Assembly (NCBI RefSeq): GCF_021650705.1
Contig: NZ_CP087138.1
Coordinates: 2,666,001-2,730,000, forward strand
DNA: 64,000 nt
DNA from: Pseudomonas sp. KNUC1026
Lineage (GTDB): Bacteria; Pseudomonadota; Gammaproteobacteria; Pseudomonadales; Pseudomonadaceae
Direction of reading: 5' to 3'
The position numbers and the translations under genes were made by a program. Below the pieces are notes generated by a model. That model had not been told where the DNA came from and searched no databases. It was given only the letters and a program-made list of their open reading frames with translations. Shown here piece after piece: positions 28,054 to 35,907 of the stretch; the stretch's first letter is position 1, and each line of letters opens with the position of its first letter.

Positions 28054-29049
28054 TCAAGCCTGATAACTGGAAATGGCGTTCTTGCCGGCGCTCTTGGAAC
28101 AGTAGAGTGCGCGATCGGCGCGCTGCAGGAAGTGCTCCTGCGGCTCGCCCGCTGCCATCTGTGCAACGCCGAAGCTCATGGCCACAGTAAAGCCGCCCAC
28201 CGGCGGCAGGGCGAGGAGTTGGTCACGAATGCGAGCGGCCAAGGCCAAGGCGTCCTGCTCATGCGCGCCGGGCATCACCAGCATGAACTCATCGCCGCCC
28301 CAACGCGCCAGCGTATCGACATCGCGTATGCAATGGCGAACCGCTTGCGTCACGGTCACCAGGGCAAGGTCTCCGCACGAGTGGCCATGCATGTCGTTGA
28401 TGCGCTTGAGGTCGTCCATGTCCATCGCGATGAGCGACAACGGCTCGCGAAAGCGCAAGGCTCGCTCGCATTCGTGGCGCAATACGTATTCGAGGCGATG
28501 CCGATTGGCGGCACCGGTCAGATTGTCGGTCTCTGCCAGCCGGCGGTTTTCTTCGAGCTGGCGGCGCAGCGCAGCGTTGACCTCAGTGAGCTCGCGGGTG
28601 CGCTCGGCCACTCGCTGTTCCAACGCTTCGATATGGGGGTTGCGAGCGTGGAGCACACGGTGCGCTCCCACCATCCGCGCCACTGAGCCATCCGGGTTGC
28701 GAGCGATGACCTTGGCGCGGTCCTCGATCCACAGATGGGTGCCGTCCTGGCACAGGCAACGATACTCGACGCGGTAATGGCTTGAGCGCTCATGAATGTA
28801 ATCGTCGAAGTGGCGCATCACCATGGCCAGGTCATCGGGGTGAATGACGCTTTCCCAGGTGCCGACGGTATTGCGCAGGCTGTGCGCACCGTAACCCAGC
28901 ATGTTGTACCAACCTGGGCTGCGATAGACGTATCCGGTGTTGGCGTTCCAGTCCCAGAGCCCATCGCTGATGATATCGAGAATGCTGTGCAGTACATTCT
29001 CGTTCACGTCCGCCAGCCTGACGTGAGCCGCTGTCGGTATTTCGGCCAT
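28054..29049 (-). CDS. Diguanylate cyclase with N-terminal PAS domain
   Basis: 331 residues with no membrane segment. Residues about 15-135 form a PAS_3-type sensor domain (DGLWDWNANTGYVYRSPGWY; YRCLCQDGTHLWIEDRAKVI), then a coiled coil (about 138-172), then a GGDEF domain. GGDEF is intact at 251-255 and an RxxD inhibitory site lies exactly five residues upstream (RDVD, 242-245), so both synthesis of c-di-GMP and product inhibition are predicted. It could supply c-di-GMP sensed by FlgZ, but that link is only by proximity. Confidence 0.9.
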   Translation of the reverse strand: MAEIPTAAHVRLADVNENVLHSILDIISDGLWDWNANTGYVYRSPGWYNMLGYGAHSLRNTVGTWESVIHPDDLAMVMRHFDDYIHERSSHYRVEYRCLCQDGTHLWIEDRAKVIARNPDGSVARMVGAHRVLHARNPHIEALEQRVAERTRELTEVNAALRRQLEENRRLAETDNLTGAANRHRLEYVLRHECERALRFREPLSLIAMDMDDLKRINDMHGHSCGDLALVTVTQAVRHCIRDVDTLARWGGDEFMLVMPGAHEQDALALAARIRDQLLALPPVGGFTVAMSFGVAQMAAGEPQEHFLQRADRALYCSKSAGKNAISSYQA

Positions 29050-29225
29050 GCCCCGTTCCTTGATCGCCCCGCCTAGCCAAGGCCTTGATGTGCCAGTCTA
29101 ATCGACTGCTCAAATGCCTTGCTGAAAAAATATTTTCGGCAAAAGCCGGCAGTTGGGGAACAGAGTTTTCGAGCGGTGGGGCTGGTGCAGGAAGGCAAGC
29201 CAGGCTTTTGGGAAGGGGCTGAAAA

Positions 29226-29300
29226 TGGCGTCCCCGGCAGGAATCGAACCTGCACCAAGGCCTTAGGAGGGCCCCGTTCTATCCATTAAACTACGAGGAC
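29226..29300 (-). tRNA. tRNA-Arg (anticodon CCT)
   Basis: The minus strand folds into a full cloverleaf: acceptor arm GTCCTCG/CGGGGAC, D-arm region AGTTTAATGGATAGAAC, anticodon arm GGGCC-CTCCTAA-GGCCT with anticodon CCT (reads AGG), T arm GCAGG-TTCGATT-CCTGC, and an encoded CCA end at 29228-29226. The T arm and anticodon loop fit standard rules. No second copy of its 3' end is visible nearby, so no integrated element is indicated. Confidence 0.95.
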
Positions 29301-29451
29301 GCTGGCGCAAACGCATGCCCGCCACTGAAGACAGGCCGGCGAAAGCGCGGCAATTCTGGCAGCTTTACCCTTCCCCTTCAAGCACTTGGCAGGCGAGCAG
29401 GATTTCTCAGGCATGAGGTTATCACTTACAAGCCAACTGCCACCTTTGGAT

Positions 29452-29495
29452 CATGCATTTTGCATTGGCCAATCAGGTGCATCATGCAGTTTGCA
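29452..29495 (+). repeat. Two 13-bp direct repeats, CATGCA(T/G)TTTGCA type
   Basis: CATGCATTTTGCA at 29452-29464 and CATGCAGTTTGCA at 29483-29495 differ at one base. Their starts are 31 bp apart, about three helical turns. They lie 66-110 bp upstream of the -24 box of the sigma-54-like promoter, the usual place for an enhancer-binding protein. Confidence 0.6.
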
Positions 29496-29560
29496 CGTCA
29501 CAAGGGGTGCATAATCGGATTAAGTTATTGATTTTAAAGATAAAAATAAGATCATGCGAA

Positions 29561-29576
29561 TGGCACGACTTCTGCT
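29561..29576 (+). promoter_or_regulatory. Sigma-54-like promoter upstream of orphan small gene
   Basis: TGGCAC-N5-CTGCT: perfect -24 box and correct spacing; the -12 box has CTGC in place of TTGC. The gene at 29630 begins about 54 bp downstream. Confidence 0.6.
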
Positions 29577-29629
29577 CTTTATCAGTCATCGAGGCAAATG
29601 CCTTCATCTGACCAAGACGGACCCAGCCC

Positions 29630-29890
29630 ATGAACGCAGCTCTCTACGCGCTAAACGCAGCGGCGCTCGCCACACTGGCAATCATGCACTTCCATACTGA
29701 CCGCGCTGACTCGGCACTCGTTCAAGTGGATACCCAGCATTGGGTCAATCGCCCCGTGGCGCAACGCGCTGTCATCGATACACAACACATTCGCGCCAGC
29801 ATGGTTCGAGAGCCTTCGGCTCAAGCCCAGGGTGAACTGGATGCAATGGAGATGATGCAGCCAGCCCCCGTGGAACGTTACGTATTCTGA
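29630..29890 (+). CDS. Small protein of unknown function
   Basis: 86 residues. The first 20 (AALYALNAAALATLAIMHF) form one hydrophobic segment, either an uncleaved membrane anchor or a signal sequence; the rest is hydrophilic with no cysteines. I do not recognise the family. It is preceded by a sigma-54-like promoter with upstream repeats and followed 14 bp later by another small membrane protein, so the two are probably one regulated unit. Confidence 0.6.
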   Translation: MNAALYALNAAALATLAIMHFHTDRADSALVQVDTQHWVNRPVAQRAVIDTQHIRASMVREPSAQAQGELDAMEMMQPAPVERYVF

Positions 29891-29904
29891 CCCAGGAGCC
29901 TGCC

Positions 29905-30090
29905 ATGTCTCGTTCAGCCGCTGTTTTTCTGATTGCTACCTGCCTCAGCATTCTGGGCGCGTTGATTGCCAATGCCGAAGGAGCAGGCGATGGTAAGGTC
30001 CTGATATTTGCCGCAGCCTGTTTCGCCGGGCTCAGCCTGCTGGCGCTGATCCGCGGGAAACGGGTGCGTTTCGATCCTCAGCTTCGCTGA
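29905..30090 (+). CDS. Small membrane protein of unknown function
   Basis: 61 residues with two hydrophobic segments (about 5-23 and 31-50) and a basic C-terminus (RGKRVRFDPQLR). GGAG lies nine bases before ATG 29905. It overlaps the 3' end of the convergent phnN gene by 13 bp. Likely cotranscribed with the 86-residue gene upstream. No function can be assigned. Confidence 0.6.
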   Translation: MSRSAAVFLIATCLSILGALIANAEGAGDGKVLIFAAACFAGLSLLALIRGKRVRFDPQLR

Positions 30091-30656
30091 ACGGCGCTGC
30101 TTATCAAGGTCAGTAGTGCCTCTACCGTGTTGGCCAGCTCGCCCGAGTTATCCAGGCGATGAATGAGGACACCCTCCCCCTGCCATTGGCTGCTTTGCTC
30201 AAGTAATGCCCCGTTACGATCCAGCCGCGCCTCAATTGAAGCCAACGGCTCACGCCCCCTTTTCAGCAGCCGCGCCCTCAGTACCTCAGGGCGAACCTCC
30301 AGCATTATCGCCAACAAGCCAGGATAGCGGGCCAATGCCTGGGGCAAGTGCGCCCGTGACCCATTGACCAGAACCCCCTCGCCATCTGCCATACAGGCAT
30401 CGATCGTAGCAGGGATGCCATACCAGAGGCCGTTGGCGGACCAGCACAGCGCAAATGCGCCCTCTTGCCGCATCTGGGCGAATGCCTCAGGCGTCGCGCC
30501 CAGCGCGCGTTCCCCCAGACTCTCCGGGGAGCGCGTGATGACTCGCTGGACGACCTCCACCCCCAGCGCCGCAAGCCTTTCCCTCGCGGCGTCGATCACA
30601 CTGTCCTTGCCAGCGCCCGATGGTCCCATCAGATACACCAGTAATCCCGAATGCAC
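30078..30656 (-). CDS. phnN: Ribose 1,5-bisphosphate phosphokinase PhnN
   Basis: 192 residues from GTG 30656. The P-loop GPSGAGKDS lies near the start, and the rest resembles guanylate-kinase-fold PhnN proteins (VITRSPESLGERALGATPEAF; LCWSANGLWYGIP). PhnN makes PRPP from ribose 1,5-bisphosphate at the end of the C-P lyase pathway. No other phn gene is in the window, so this copy stands alone. Confidence 0.85.
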   Translation of the reverse strand: MHSGLLVYLMGPSGAGKDSVIDAARERLAALGVEVVQRVITRSPESLGERALGATPEAFAQMRQEGAFALCWSANGLWYGIPATIDACMADGEGVLVNGSRAHLPQALARYPGLLAIMLEVRPEVLRARLLKRGREPLASIEARLDRNGALLEQSSQWQGEGVLIHRLDNSGELANTVEALLTLISSAVQRS

Positions 30657-31041
30657 AGCCTGTGGCCCTCTGCCATTGAACTTGAGTGGGTTTTGATTGC
30701 CTCTAGCTCAGACCCCGAAGATAGCGGCGTCTTGCTATGATAGTGGCTTATAGCCAGAACGACTCACCCGAGCGTTCAAACACAGGTGAAGCGTGTCAAT
30801 GCCATGCGATCAATCCTATTTTTCCAACCAGTACTCATTTTCGACGATAGGTACTGGCATTAAGCCGGTACCCGGGTCAGAATTTGTCACAGAATTGGCG
30901 CCAAGCTTATGACACATTCGTGCATCATATCGCCAGCTGCAGACAATTCGGGTGGAACGATTGGCAAATTGTATTGTCGAACCGGCATTCTGCGGCCAAA
31001 CCTTCCGAGAACCGCTTTCCCTGAACTCAATCGGTAATCCT
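30657..31041. other. Intergenic region upstream of amrZ, 385 bp
   Basis: No gene is visible between the phnN start and amrZ. The region is AT-richer than its surroundings and contains an inverted repeat and an AmrZ-like site (listed separately). I found no confident AlgU (sigma-22) promoter. Confidence 0.5.
30828..30866. promoter_or_regulatory. Inverted repeat with AmrZ-like site upstream of amrZ
   Basis: CCAGTAC (30828-30834) and GTACTGG (30851-30857) are a perfect inverted repeat with a 16-bp gap. The second arm runs into TGGCATTAAGCC (30855-30866), which resembles the TGGCATNACGCC-type AmrZ operator. It lies about 175 bp before the amrZ start and could mediate autoregulation. Confidence 0.35.
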
Positions 31042-31365
31042 ATGCGCCCAATGAAACAGGCAGTTTATTCCAGCCGCACCGCGGACAAATTTGTGGTGCG
31101 CTTACCCGACGGCATGCGCGAGCGTATCGCTGAGGTCGCGCGCAACCATCACCGTAGCATGAACTCGGAAATCATCGCCCGCCTCGAGCAGAGCCTCATT
31201 CAGGAAGGCGCGCTGGGCGAAGAGCTGAGCATGCGCCTGGACAGCCCCGAGCTTTCGCTGCACGAGCGTGAGCTGCTGCAACGGTTCCGCCAGTTGTCGC
31301 ATCGCCAGCAGAACGCTTTGGTGGCACTGATCGACAGCACCGAAGTCAGCACAGACGACAACTGA
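31042..31365 (+). CDS. amrZ: Ribbon-helix-helix regulator AmrZ (AlgZ)
   Basis: 107 residues from ATG 31042 ([20 protein letters not shown]). The Arc-type ribbon-helix-helix core is [20 protein letters not shown] followed by [17 protein letters not shown], and the C-terminal tetramerisation part [20 protein letters not shown] is characteristic of AmrZ. In Pseudomonas it controls alginate, motility genes and c-di-GMP enzymes, often repressing fleQ, so it is functionally linked to the flagellar genes in this window. The open frame upstream of this ATG is not expected to be translated. Confidence 0.93.
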   Translation: MRPMKQAVYSSRTADKFVVRLPDGMRERIAEVARNHHRSMNSEIIARLEQSLIQEGALGEELSMRLDSPELSLHERELLQRFRQLSHRQQNALVALIDSTEVSTDDN

Positions 31366-31390
31366 TTGAGCAAGCACCGCATGCAATATG

Positions 31391-31417
31391 AAAAAACCGG
31401 CCTTTGAGCCGGTTTTT
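31391..31417. terminator. Bidirectional Rho-independent terminator between amrZ and mgtE
   Basis: AAAAAACCGGC and GCCGGTTTTT form a stem around CTTTGA, between two converging genes. Confidence 0.9.
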
Positions 31418-31437
31418 CGTTAGCGCCGCCCCTGGGC

Positions 31438-32880
31438 TTACATCAGAAACACGGTGGCAAGGCCCAGGAAGATGAAGAAGCCACCGCTGTCGGTTACAGC
31501 GGTAATCATCACGCTGGAGCCCATCGCAGGATCGCGGCCCACACGCGTGAGGCTCATGGGAATCACCACGCCCATGAGCGCGGCCAACATCAGGTTCAGG
31601 GTCATGGCCGATGTCATCACCACGCCCAGTGACCAGCTACCGTACAGGAGCCAGGCCACAACACCGATCACCCCACCCCAGATAAGCCCGTTGAATACGG
31701 CAACCGCCAGCTCTTTTTTCAGCAGGCGCTTGGTATTGCGTGGGCTGACCTGATCGAGTGCCATGGCGCGCACGATCATGGTGATGGTCTGGTTACCCGA
31801 GTTGCCACCGATACCCGCCACGATCGGCATCAGCGCAGCCAGCGCTACCAGGTGGGCAATGGACTCCTCGAACAGGCCAATGACTCGGGAAGCGATGAAG
31901 GCCGTCACAAGGTTCACTGCAAGCCAGGACCACCGGTTGCGAATCGAGCGCCACACCGAGGCGAAGATGTCTTCTTCTTCGCGCAGGCCCGCCATGTTCA
32001 GGACTTCGGTTTCGCTTTCTTCGCGAATCAGGTCGACCATTTCGTCAATGGTCAGCCGGCCGATCAAACGGCTGTTCTTGTCGACTACAGGTGCCGAGAC
32101 GAGGTCGTAGCGCTCAAAGGCCTGTGCAGCCTCGTAGGCATCGGCATCGGGATGGAAGGTGACCGGATCGCTGGCCATGACATCGGCGACCTGCTTGTCA
32201 GGGTCGTTCACCAGCAAGCGCTTGATCGGCAGCACGCCCTTGAGCACGCCGTGATCGTCGATGACGAATACCTTGTCGGTATGGCCGGGCAGCTCGCGCA
32301 GGCGCCGCAGATAGCGCAGCACCACCTCGAGAGTGACGTCTTCGCGGATGGTGACCATCTCGAAGTCCATCAAGGCACCGACCTGATCCTCCTCGTAGCT
32401 CAGCGCCGAGCGCACTCGCTCACGCTGCTGCGCATCGAGGCTTTCCATGAGCTCGTGCACCACGTCACGCGGCAGCTCCGGCGCAAGGTCGGCAAGCTCA
32501 TCGGCGTCCATTTCACGGGCGGCGGCGATGATCTCGTGGTCGTCCATGTCGGCGATGAGCGTTTCACGCACCGAATCGGAGACTTCAAGGAGGATATCGC
32601 CGTCGCGCTCGGCCTTGACCAGCTGCCATACGGCCAAGCGATCTTCCAGCGGAAGGGCTTCGAGGATGTAGGCGACGTCGGCGGAGTGCAGGTCGTCGAG
32701 CCGGCGCTGCAGCTCCACCTGGTTCTGGCGGTGCACGAGGCTGTCGACGCGGGCCTGGTTCTGGCCCTCCTGGCGATGAGTGAGGTCTTCGACCACACGC
32801 TGGCGATGCAGCAACTCGGTAACTTGCGCAAGGCGGTCCTGCAGGCTGTCCTGCAGTTTTTTGACTTCAACTTCGGTCAT
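31438..32880 (-). CDS. mgtE: Magnesium transporter MgtE
   Basis: 480 residues from ATG 32880. It has the MgtE layout: an acidic N-terminal superhelical domain (about 15-130), two CBS domains (about 135-260; MDFEMVTIREDVTLEVVLRY and VMASDPVTFHPDADAYEAAQ), a connecting helix, and five membrane helices with the GIGGNSGNQTITMIVRAMAL motif of the pore region. Mg2+ channel gated by intracellular Mg2+. Transcribed toward amrZ. Confidence 0.95.
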   Translation of the reverse strand: MTEVEVKKLQDSLQDRLAQVTELLHRQRVVEDLTHRQEGQNQARVDSLVHRQNQVELQRRLDDLHSADVAYILEALPLEDRLAVWQLVKAERDGDILLEVSDSVRETLIADMDDHEIIAAAREMDADELADLAPELPRDVVHELMESLDAQQRERVRSALSYEEDQVGALMDFEMVTIREDVTLEVVLRYLRRLRELPGHTDKVFVIDDHGVLKGVLPIKRLLVNDPDKQVADVMASDPVTFHPDADAYEAAQAFERYDLVSAPVVDKNSRLIGRLTIDEMVDLIREESETEVLNMAGLREEEDIFASVWRSIRNRWSWLAVNLVTAFIASRVIGLFEESIAHLVALAALMPIVAGIGGNSGNQTITMIVRAMALDQVSPRNTKRLLKKELAVAVFNGLIWGGVIGVVAWLLYGSWSLGVVMTSAMTLNLMLAALMGVVIPMSLTRVGRDPAMGSSVMITAVTDSGGFFIFLGLATVFLM

Positions 32881-33204
32881 AGGCGTACTCCACTCCCAGC
32901 AGTGGACCACGCCGGGAGATCATTGGATCAATGCTGTAAAGGCGAAACGCTTGTTAAGGCTTCTACTGGGTGTGTCCATGGAAGGGGTTCCAGAGCCCCG
33001 GCGGGGCTGACGGCGGCAATCATACCTGCTCGGCAACCTGATGGCGAAAGAAAATTGGCGCAAAACAACTGCTTGCGTGCCGGTTCGAGTACGCGACGTG
33101 CGCAGGGCAGAATCATTGGGAAACCATCGATGGCAGGCCATGTCCGCAACGGGCGCTAGGCTGTGCAGCGCAACGATAGATCACCACATCAAGGAGGATG
33201 TGCC
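32881..33204. other. Intergenic region between mgtE and a secreted-protein gene, 324 bp
   Basis: No coding sequence is supported here. It must hold the divergent promoters of mgtE and the secreted-protein gene. A small GC-rich hairpin (AGCCCC/GGGGCT, 32994-33008) would lie in the mgtE leader, but I see no recognisable Mg2+ riboswitch. Confidence 0.5.
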
Positions 33205-33537
33205 ATGTTCTGGATGGTTTTTTTCGCAGCGCTGGTGCTACCGGGCCTGGCGAATGCACAAATCGTTCAACGCTGTGTGGCAACTGATGGGCAGGCGCTG
33301 TATACCTTCGGCGCTTGCCCCGATGGCTCGGCGGGCATCTCTGTGCGAGCGTTCAATCCACCGCCCGGGAGTTCGGTACCCCGCGCGAGGCCCGTATCGC
33401 CCCGCCAACCGGTGCCGCTGACCATCGTCGGGCAGCCACCCCCTGCCAAGGCGAGCAAACCGACCCCGGAGCGTAGCGACAAGGCCACCAAAAAGCAGAA
33501 ACGAGCGCGCTACCAGCCGCCCGCCCTGGCTCAATGA
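33205..33537 (+). CDS. Secreted protein, DUF4124-like, unknown function
   Basis: 110 residues from ATG 33205, with a strong ribosome site AAGGAGG eight bases upstream. A signal peptide (FWMVFFAALVLPGLANA) is followed by IVQRCVATDGQALYTFGACP, similar to the short DUF4124 fold with a cysteine pair. The tail is Pro/Lys/Arg-rich and low complexity (KASKPTPERSDKATKKQKRA). It overlaps the convergent YihY gene by 7 bp. Confidence 0.75.
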   Translation: MFWMVFFAALVLPGLANAQIVQRCVATDGQALYTFGACPDGSAGISVRAFNPPPGSSVPRARPVSPRQPVPLTIVGQPPPAKASKPTPERSDKATKKQKRARYQPPALAQ

Positions 33538-34457
33538 CGAGTACCCAAAGGCCCATGAGCGTCCGGGTCAGGCAGCTCGGCACCCTCACCTTCAGCTTTC
33601 TCGCCTTTGTCCTTGCCCTCGTCCGACATGTGCTCGATCACTGCATTCATCTCGGCTCCCAGCAGCAAGACGGCGGCAGAAATGTAGAAATACAGCAGCA
33701 ACACGATGATCGCCCCGATGCTGCCGTACATCGCGTTGTAGTTCGAAAAGCTTTTTACATAGATACCAAAGCCCACCGAGGCGATGATCCAGACAACCAC
33801 CGCCAGAACCGAACCTGGGGTAATGAAGCGAAATTGCTGTTTGACGTCGGGCATCACATAGTAGATGAGCGCCACGGCCATCATCATCAGAACGATGATC
33901 AGCGGCCAGCGCGCCAAGGTCCACAGGGTCACGATGAACTCTTCGATGCCAAGGCGCCCGGCAATCCAGGTCATCACCTGCGGCCCTACCACCATCAACG
34001 CTGCGGCGCTCAGCAACATGCCTGCCAGCCCCACGGTGTACAACACCGACAGCGGTATGCGCTTCCAGGCCGGGCGCTGCTCGGGCACGTCGTAGGCTGC
34101 GTTCATGGCACTCATCAACAGCCGCACGCCAGCCGACGCGGTCCACAGGGCAATGAGGATACCGACCGAAAGCAATCCGCCCTGGGATTGCTGCAACTGG
34201 TCGATCACCGGGTTGACCTGGTCAAGTGCCTGAGGCGGCAGCACCAGTGATGACTGCATGCGCAGCCAGCCGAAAAAGTCCGGCAGGTGCAGGAAGCCGA
34301 TCAGAGCGATCAGAAATAGCAGGAAAGGAAATAATGAAAACAGCATCTGGTAGGCCAGTGCCGATGCATAGGTCGGCATTTCGTCGTCGACGAATTCCTT
34401 GACGGTGCGTACCAAAACCTTGCCCAAGGGCATCTGTTTCATATCGGGAAATATCAT
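33531..34457 (-). CDS. YihY/virulence factor BrkB family membrane protein
   Basis: 308 residues from ATG 34457, with GAGGAAGG just upstream. Six hydrophobic segments and the family features PTYASALAYQMLFSLFPFLL, YYVMPDVKQQFRFITPGSVL and YNAMYGSIGAIIVLLLYFYI identify it. The C-terminal tail of about 35 residues is acidic. The molecular function of this family is not settled; earlier annotation as RNase BN is wrong. Confidence 0.9.
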   Translation of the reverse strand: MIFPDMKQMPLGKVLVRTVKEFVDDEMPTYASALAYQMLFSLFPFLLFLIALIGFLHLPDFFGWLRMQSSLVLPPQALDQVNPVIDQLQQSQGGLLSVGILIALWTASAGVRLLMSAMNAAYDVPEQRPAWKRIPLSVLYTVGLAGMLLSAAALMVVGPQVMTWIAGRLGIEEFIVTLWTLARWPLIIVLMMMAVALIYYVMPDVKQQFRFITPGSVLAVVVWIIASVGFGIYVKSFSNYNAMYGSIGAIIVLLLYFYISAAVLLLGAEMNAVIEHMSDEGKDKGEKAEGEGAELPDPDAHGPLGTRH

Positions 34458-34504
34458 CCTGCCTTCCTCTTGCATTCCGGGTTCACACCTTTCTCACAGC
34501 ACAA

Positions 34505-34524
34505 CGGCCATCCCGGGATGGCCG
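34505..34524. repeat. Perfect 20-bp palindrome after csbD
   Basis: CGGCCATCCCGGGATGGCCG is fully self-complementary and lies 25 bp beyond the csbD stop. There is no T run on either side, so it is a possible processing or weak termination structure. Confidence 0.5.
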
Positions 34525-34549
34525 CTGCTGTTACATCAAGGTCAGGAAA

Positions 34550-34732
34550 TCACTTGGGTTTGCTGACAGCGTCCTTGACCTTGCCTTTGACCTGTTGAGC
34601 TTCGCCCTTGACTTCCTGAGCCTTGCCCTTGGCCTGCATCTCGGTGTTGTCAGTGGCTTTGCCTACGCCCTGCTTCACCTTGCCTGCTGCTTCGTTTGCC
34701 ATGCCTTTGACTTTATCTTTGGTGCCACTCAT
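34550..34732 (-). CDS. CsbD family stress protein
   Basis: 60 residues from ATG 34732. The repeats KVKGMANEAAGKVKQGVGKA and EVKGEAQQVKGKVKDAV are the CsbD signature: small, Lys/Glu/Gly-rich and probably disordered. Such proteins accumulate in general stress and stationary phase. Their molecular role is unknown. Confidence 0.88.
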   Translation of the reverse strand: MSGTKDKVKGMANEAAGKVKQGVGKATDNTEMQAKGKAQEVKGEAQQVKGKVKDAVSKPK

Positions 34733-34853
34733 GAGCGAAACTCCTTGGTGGGGATTGAATAATTTCAATCGACATAAAGTGGACACAGCGCAGCGCTGGC
34801 AAGTTTCAACGGATTGTTGGCGCGTTTATCGGGCCGACGAAGGGTCGGCCCAT

Positions 34854-35690
34854 TCAGCGCTTCTCGATGCGGTCTTCCAGAATCACCAGATGGCCCTCTT
34901 TATAGAGCGAGCCGATGGCCTTCTTGAAGTTGCCTTTGCTGACCCCGAACAGGTCGGCAATCAACTGCGGGTCGCTCTTGTCGCATACCATCAGTGTGCC
35001 GCCGGCCTCGGCCAGCCGCTCGAGAATGCGCTGGTGAAGGCCGCTGCTGCTGGCGGCGCCCGGGGGCTGCAGGCTCAGAGAGATCTTGCCGTCACCGCGC
35101 ACCTCGCGAATGTACCCTTGCTCGCGCGAGCCCTTGCGCAGAAATTTGAACGCTTCGTTCTTGTGGATCAGGCCCCAGTGGCGATGCTCGACGATCGCGT
35201 TGAAGCCCAGGTCGGACGTACCGGTGACCAGCAGGTCGACGGCCTGGCCGGGGGTGTAGTTGGCCGGAGCCTTGTCCAGGTAGCGGTCGATGCGCGCACT
35301 GGCAGTGATGCGACGGGTGCGCTGGTCGAGAAAGACGTACACCACCACATAATCACCGACCACTGCCGGGTGTTTCTCCTCGGAGAACGGCAGCAGCAGG
35401 TCCTTGGGCAGGCCCCAGTCGAGGAACACCCCGATCGCATTCACTTGCACGACCTTCAGGCTGGCGAACTGGCCCACCTGCGCCTTTGGTTTGATGGTGG
35501 TGGCCAGCAACCGGTCTTCGCTGTCCAGGTACACGAACACGTTGAGCCAGTCGTCGATTTCGACCGGCGTGCCCTTGGGCACGTACTTGTTGGGCAGAAG
35601 GATTTCTCCGTCTGCGCCGCCGTCCAGGTACAGGCCGAACTCGACGGCCTTGATCACTTGCAAACTGTTGAAACGCCCCACCAATGCCAT
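34854..35690 (-). CDS. S1 RNA-binding domain protein, CvfB-like
   Basis: 278 residues. Successive OB-fold/S1-like units are visible (VGRFNSLQVIKAVEFGLYLD; VGQFASLKVVQVNAIGVFLD; VDLLVTGTSDLGFNAIVEHR), followed by a C-terminal winged-helix part (LIADLFGVSKGNFKKAIGSL). This is the CvfB/YitL layout, associated with RNA binding and global effects on expression. Monocistronic, with free flanks. Confidence 0.85.
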   Translation of the reverse strand: MALVGRFNSLQVIKAVEFGLYLDGGADGEILLPNKYVPKGTPVEIDDWLNVFVYLDSEDRLLATTIKPKAQVGQFASLKVVQVNAIGVFLDWGLPKDLLLPFSEEKHPAVVGDYVVVYVFLDQRTRRITASARIDRYLDKAPANYTPGQAVDLLVTGTSDLGFNAIVEHRHWGLIHKNEAFKFLRKGSREQGYIREVRGDGKISLSLQPPGAASSSGLHQRILERLAEAGGTLMVCDKSDPQLIADLFGVSKGNFKKAIGSLYKEGHLVILEDRIEKR

Positions 35691-35907
35691 GACTTGGCTA
35701 CCTCATAAACGATGCCGCGCATTCTACCTGCATATCCGCAGGCGTGCCCGCGAGACCGGAAAACACCGGCCTCGTGCGCGCCGATGGTCAGCCAAAGACA
35801 AGGAATCGACGAACGGTAGCCTGCTACTGAATTTCATCGGTATCCTGCAACCCGTCTATTTCGGGCCTGCCAACCGGTTTTTCAGGCGCAACAGCAGGAG
35901 CGAATGC

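Larger units (their letters stand above)
29301..29629. other. AT-rich regulatory intergenic region, 329 bp
   Basis: No gene is visible between the tRNA and the 86-residue protein gene. The right part is markedly AT-rich for this genome (for example ATTTTAAAGATAAAAATAAG) and holds two phased 13-bp repeats and a sigma-54-like promoter, listed separately. Confidence 0.6.

Noticed and set aside
29126..29150. Terminator after the tRNA (CGGC-TTTT-GCCG then T-rich)
   Set aside because: The stem is only four base pairs and lies about 80 bp past the tRNA end; not convincing.
29226..31041. Possible genomic island integrated at tRNA-Arg(CCT)
   Set aside because: The adjacent DNA is AT-rich with orphan genes, but there is no integrase and no second copy of the tRNA 3' end in the window.
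32994..33008. Mg2+ riboswitch in the mgtE leader
   Set aside because: Only a small six-bp hairpin is visible; no M-box or other known aptamer landmarks.
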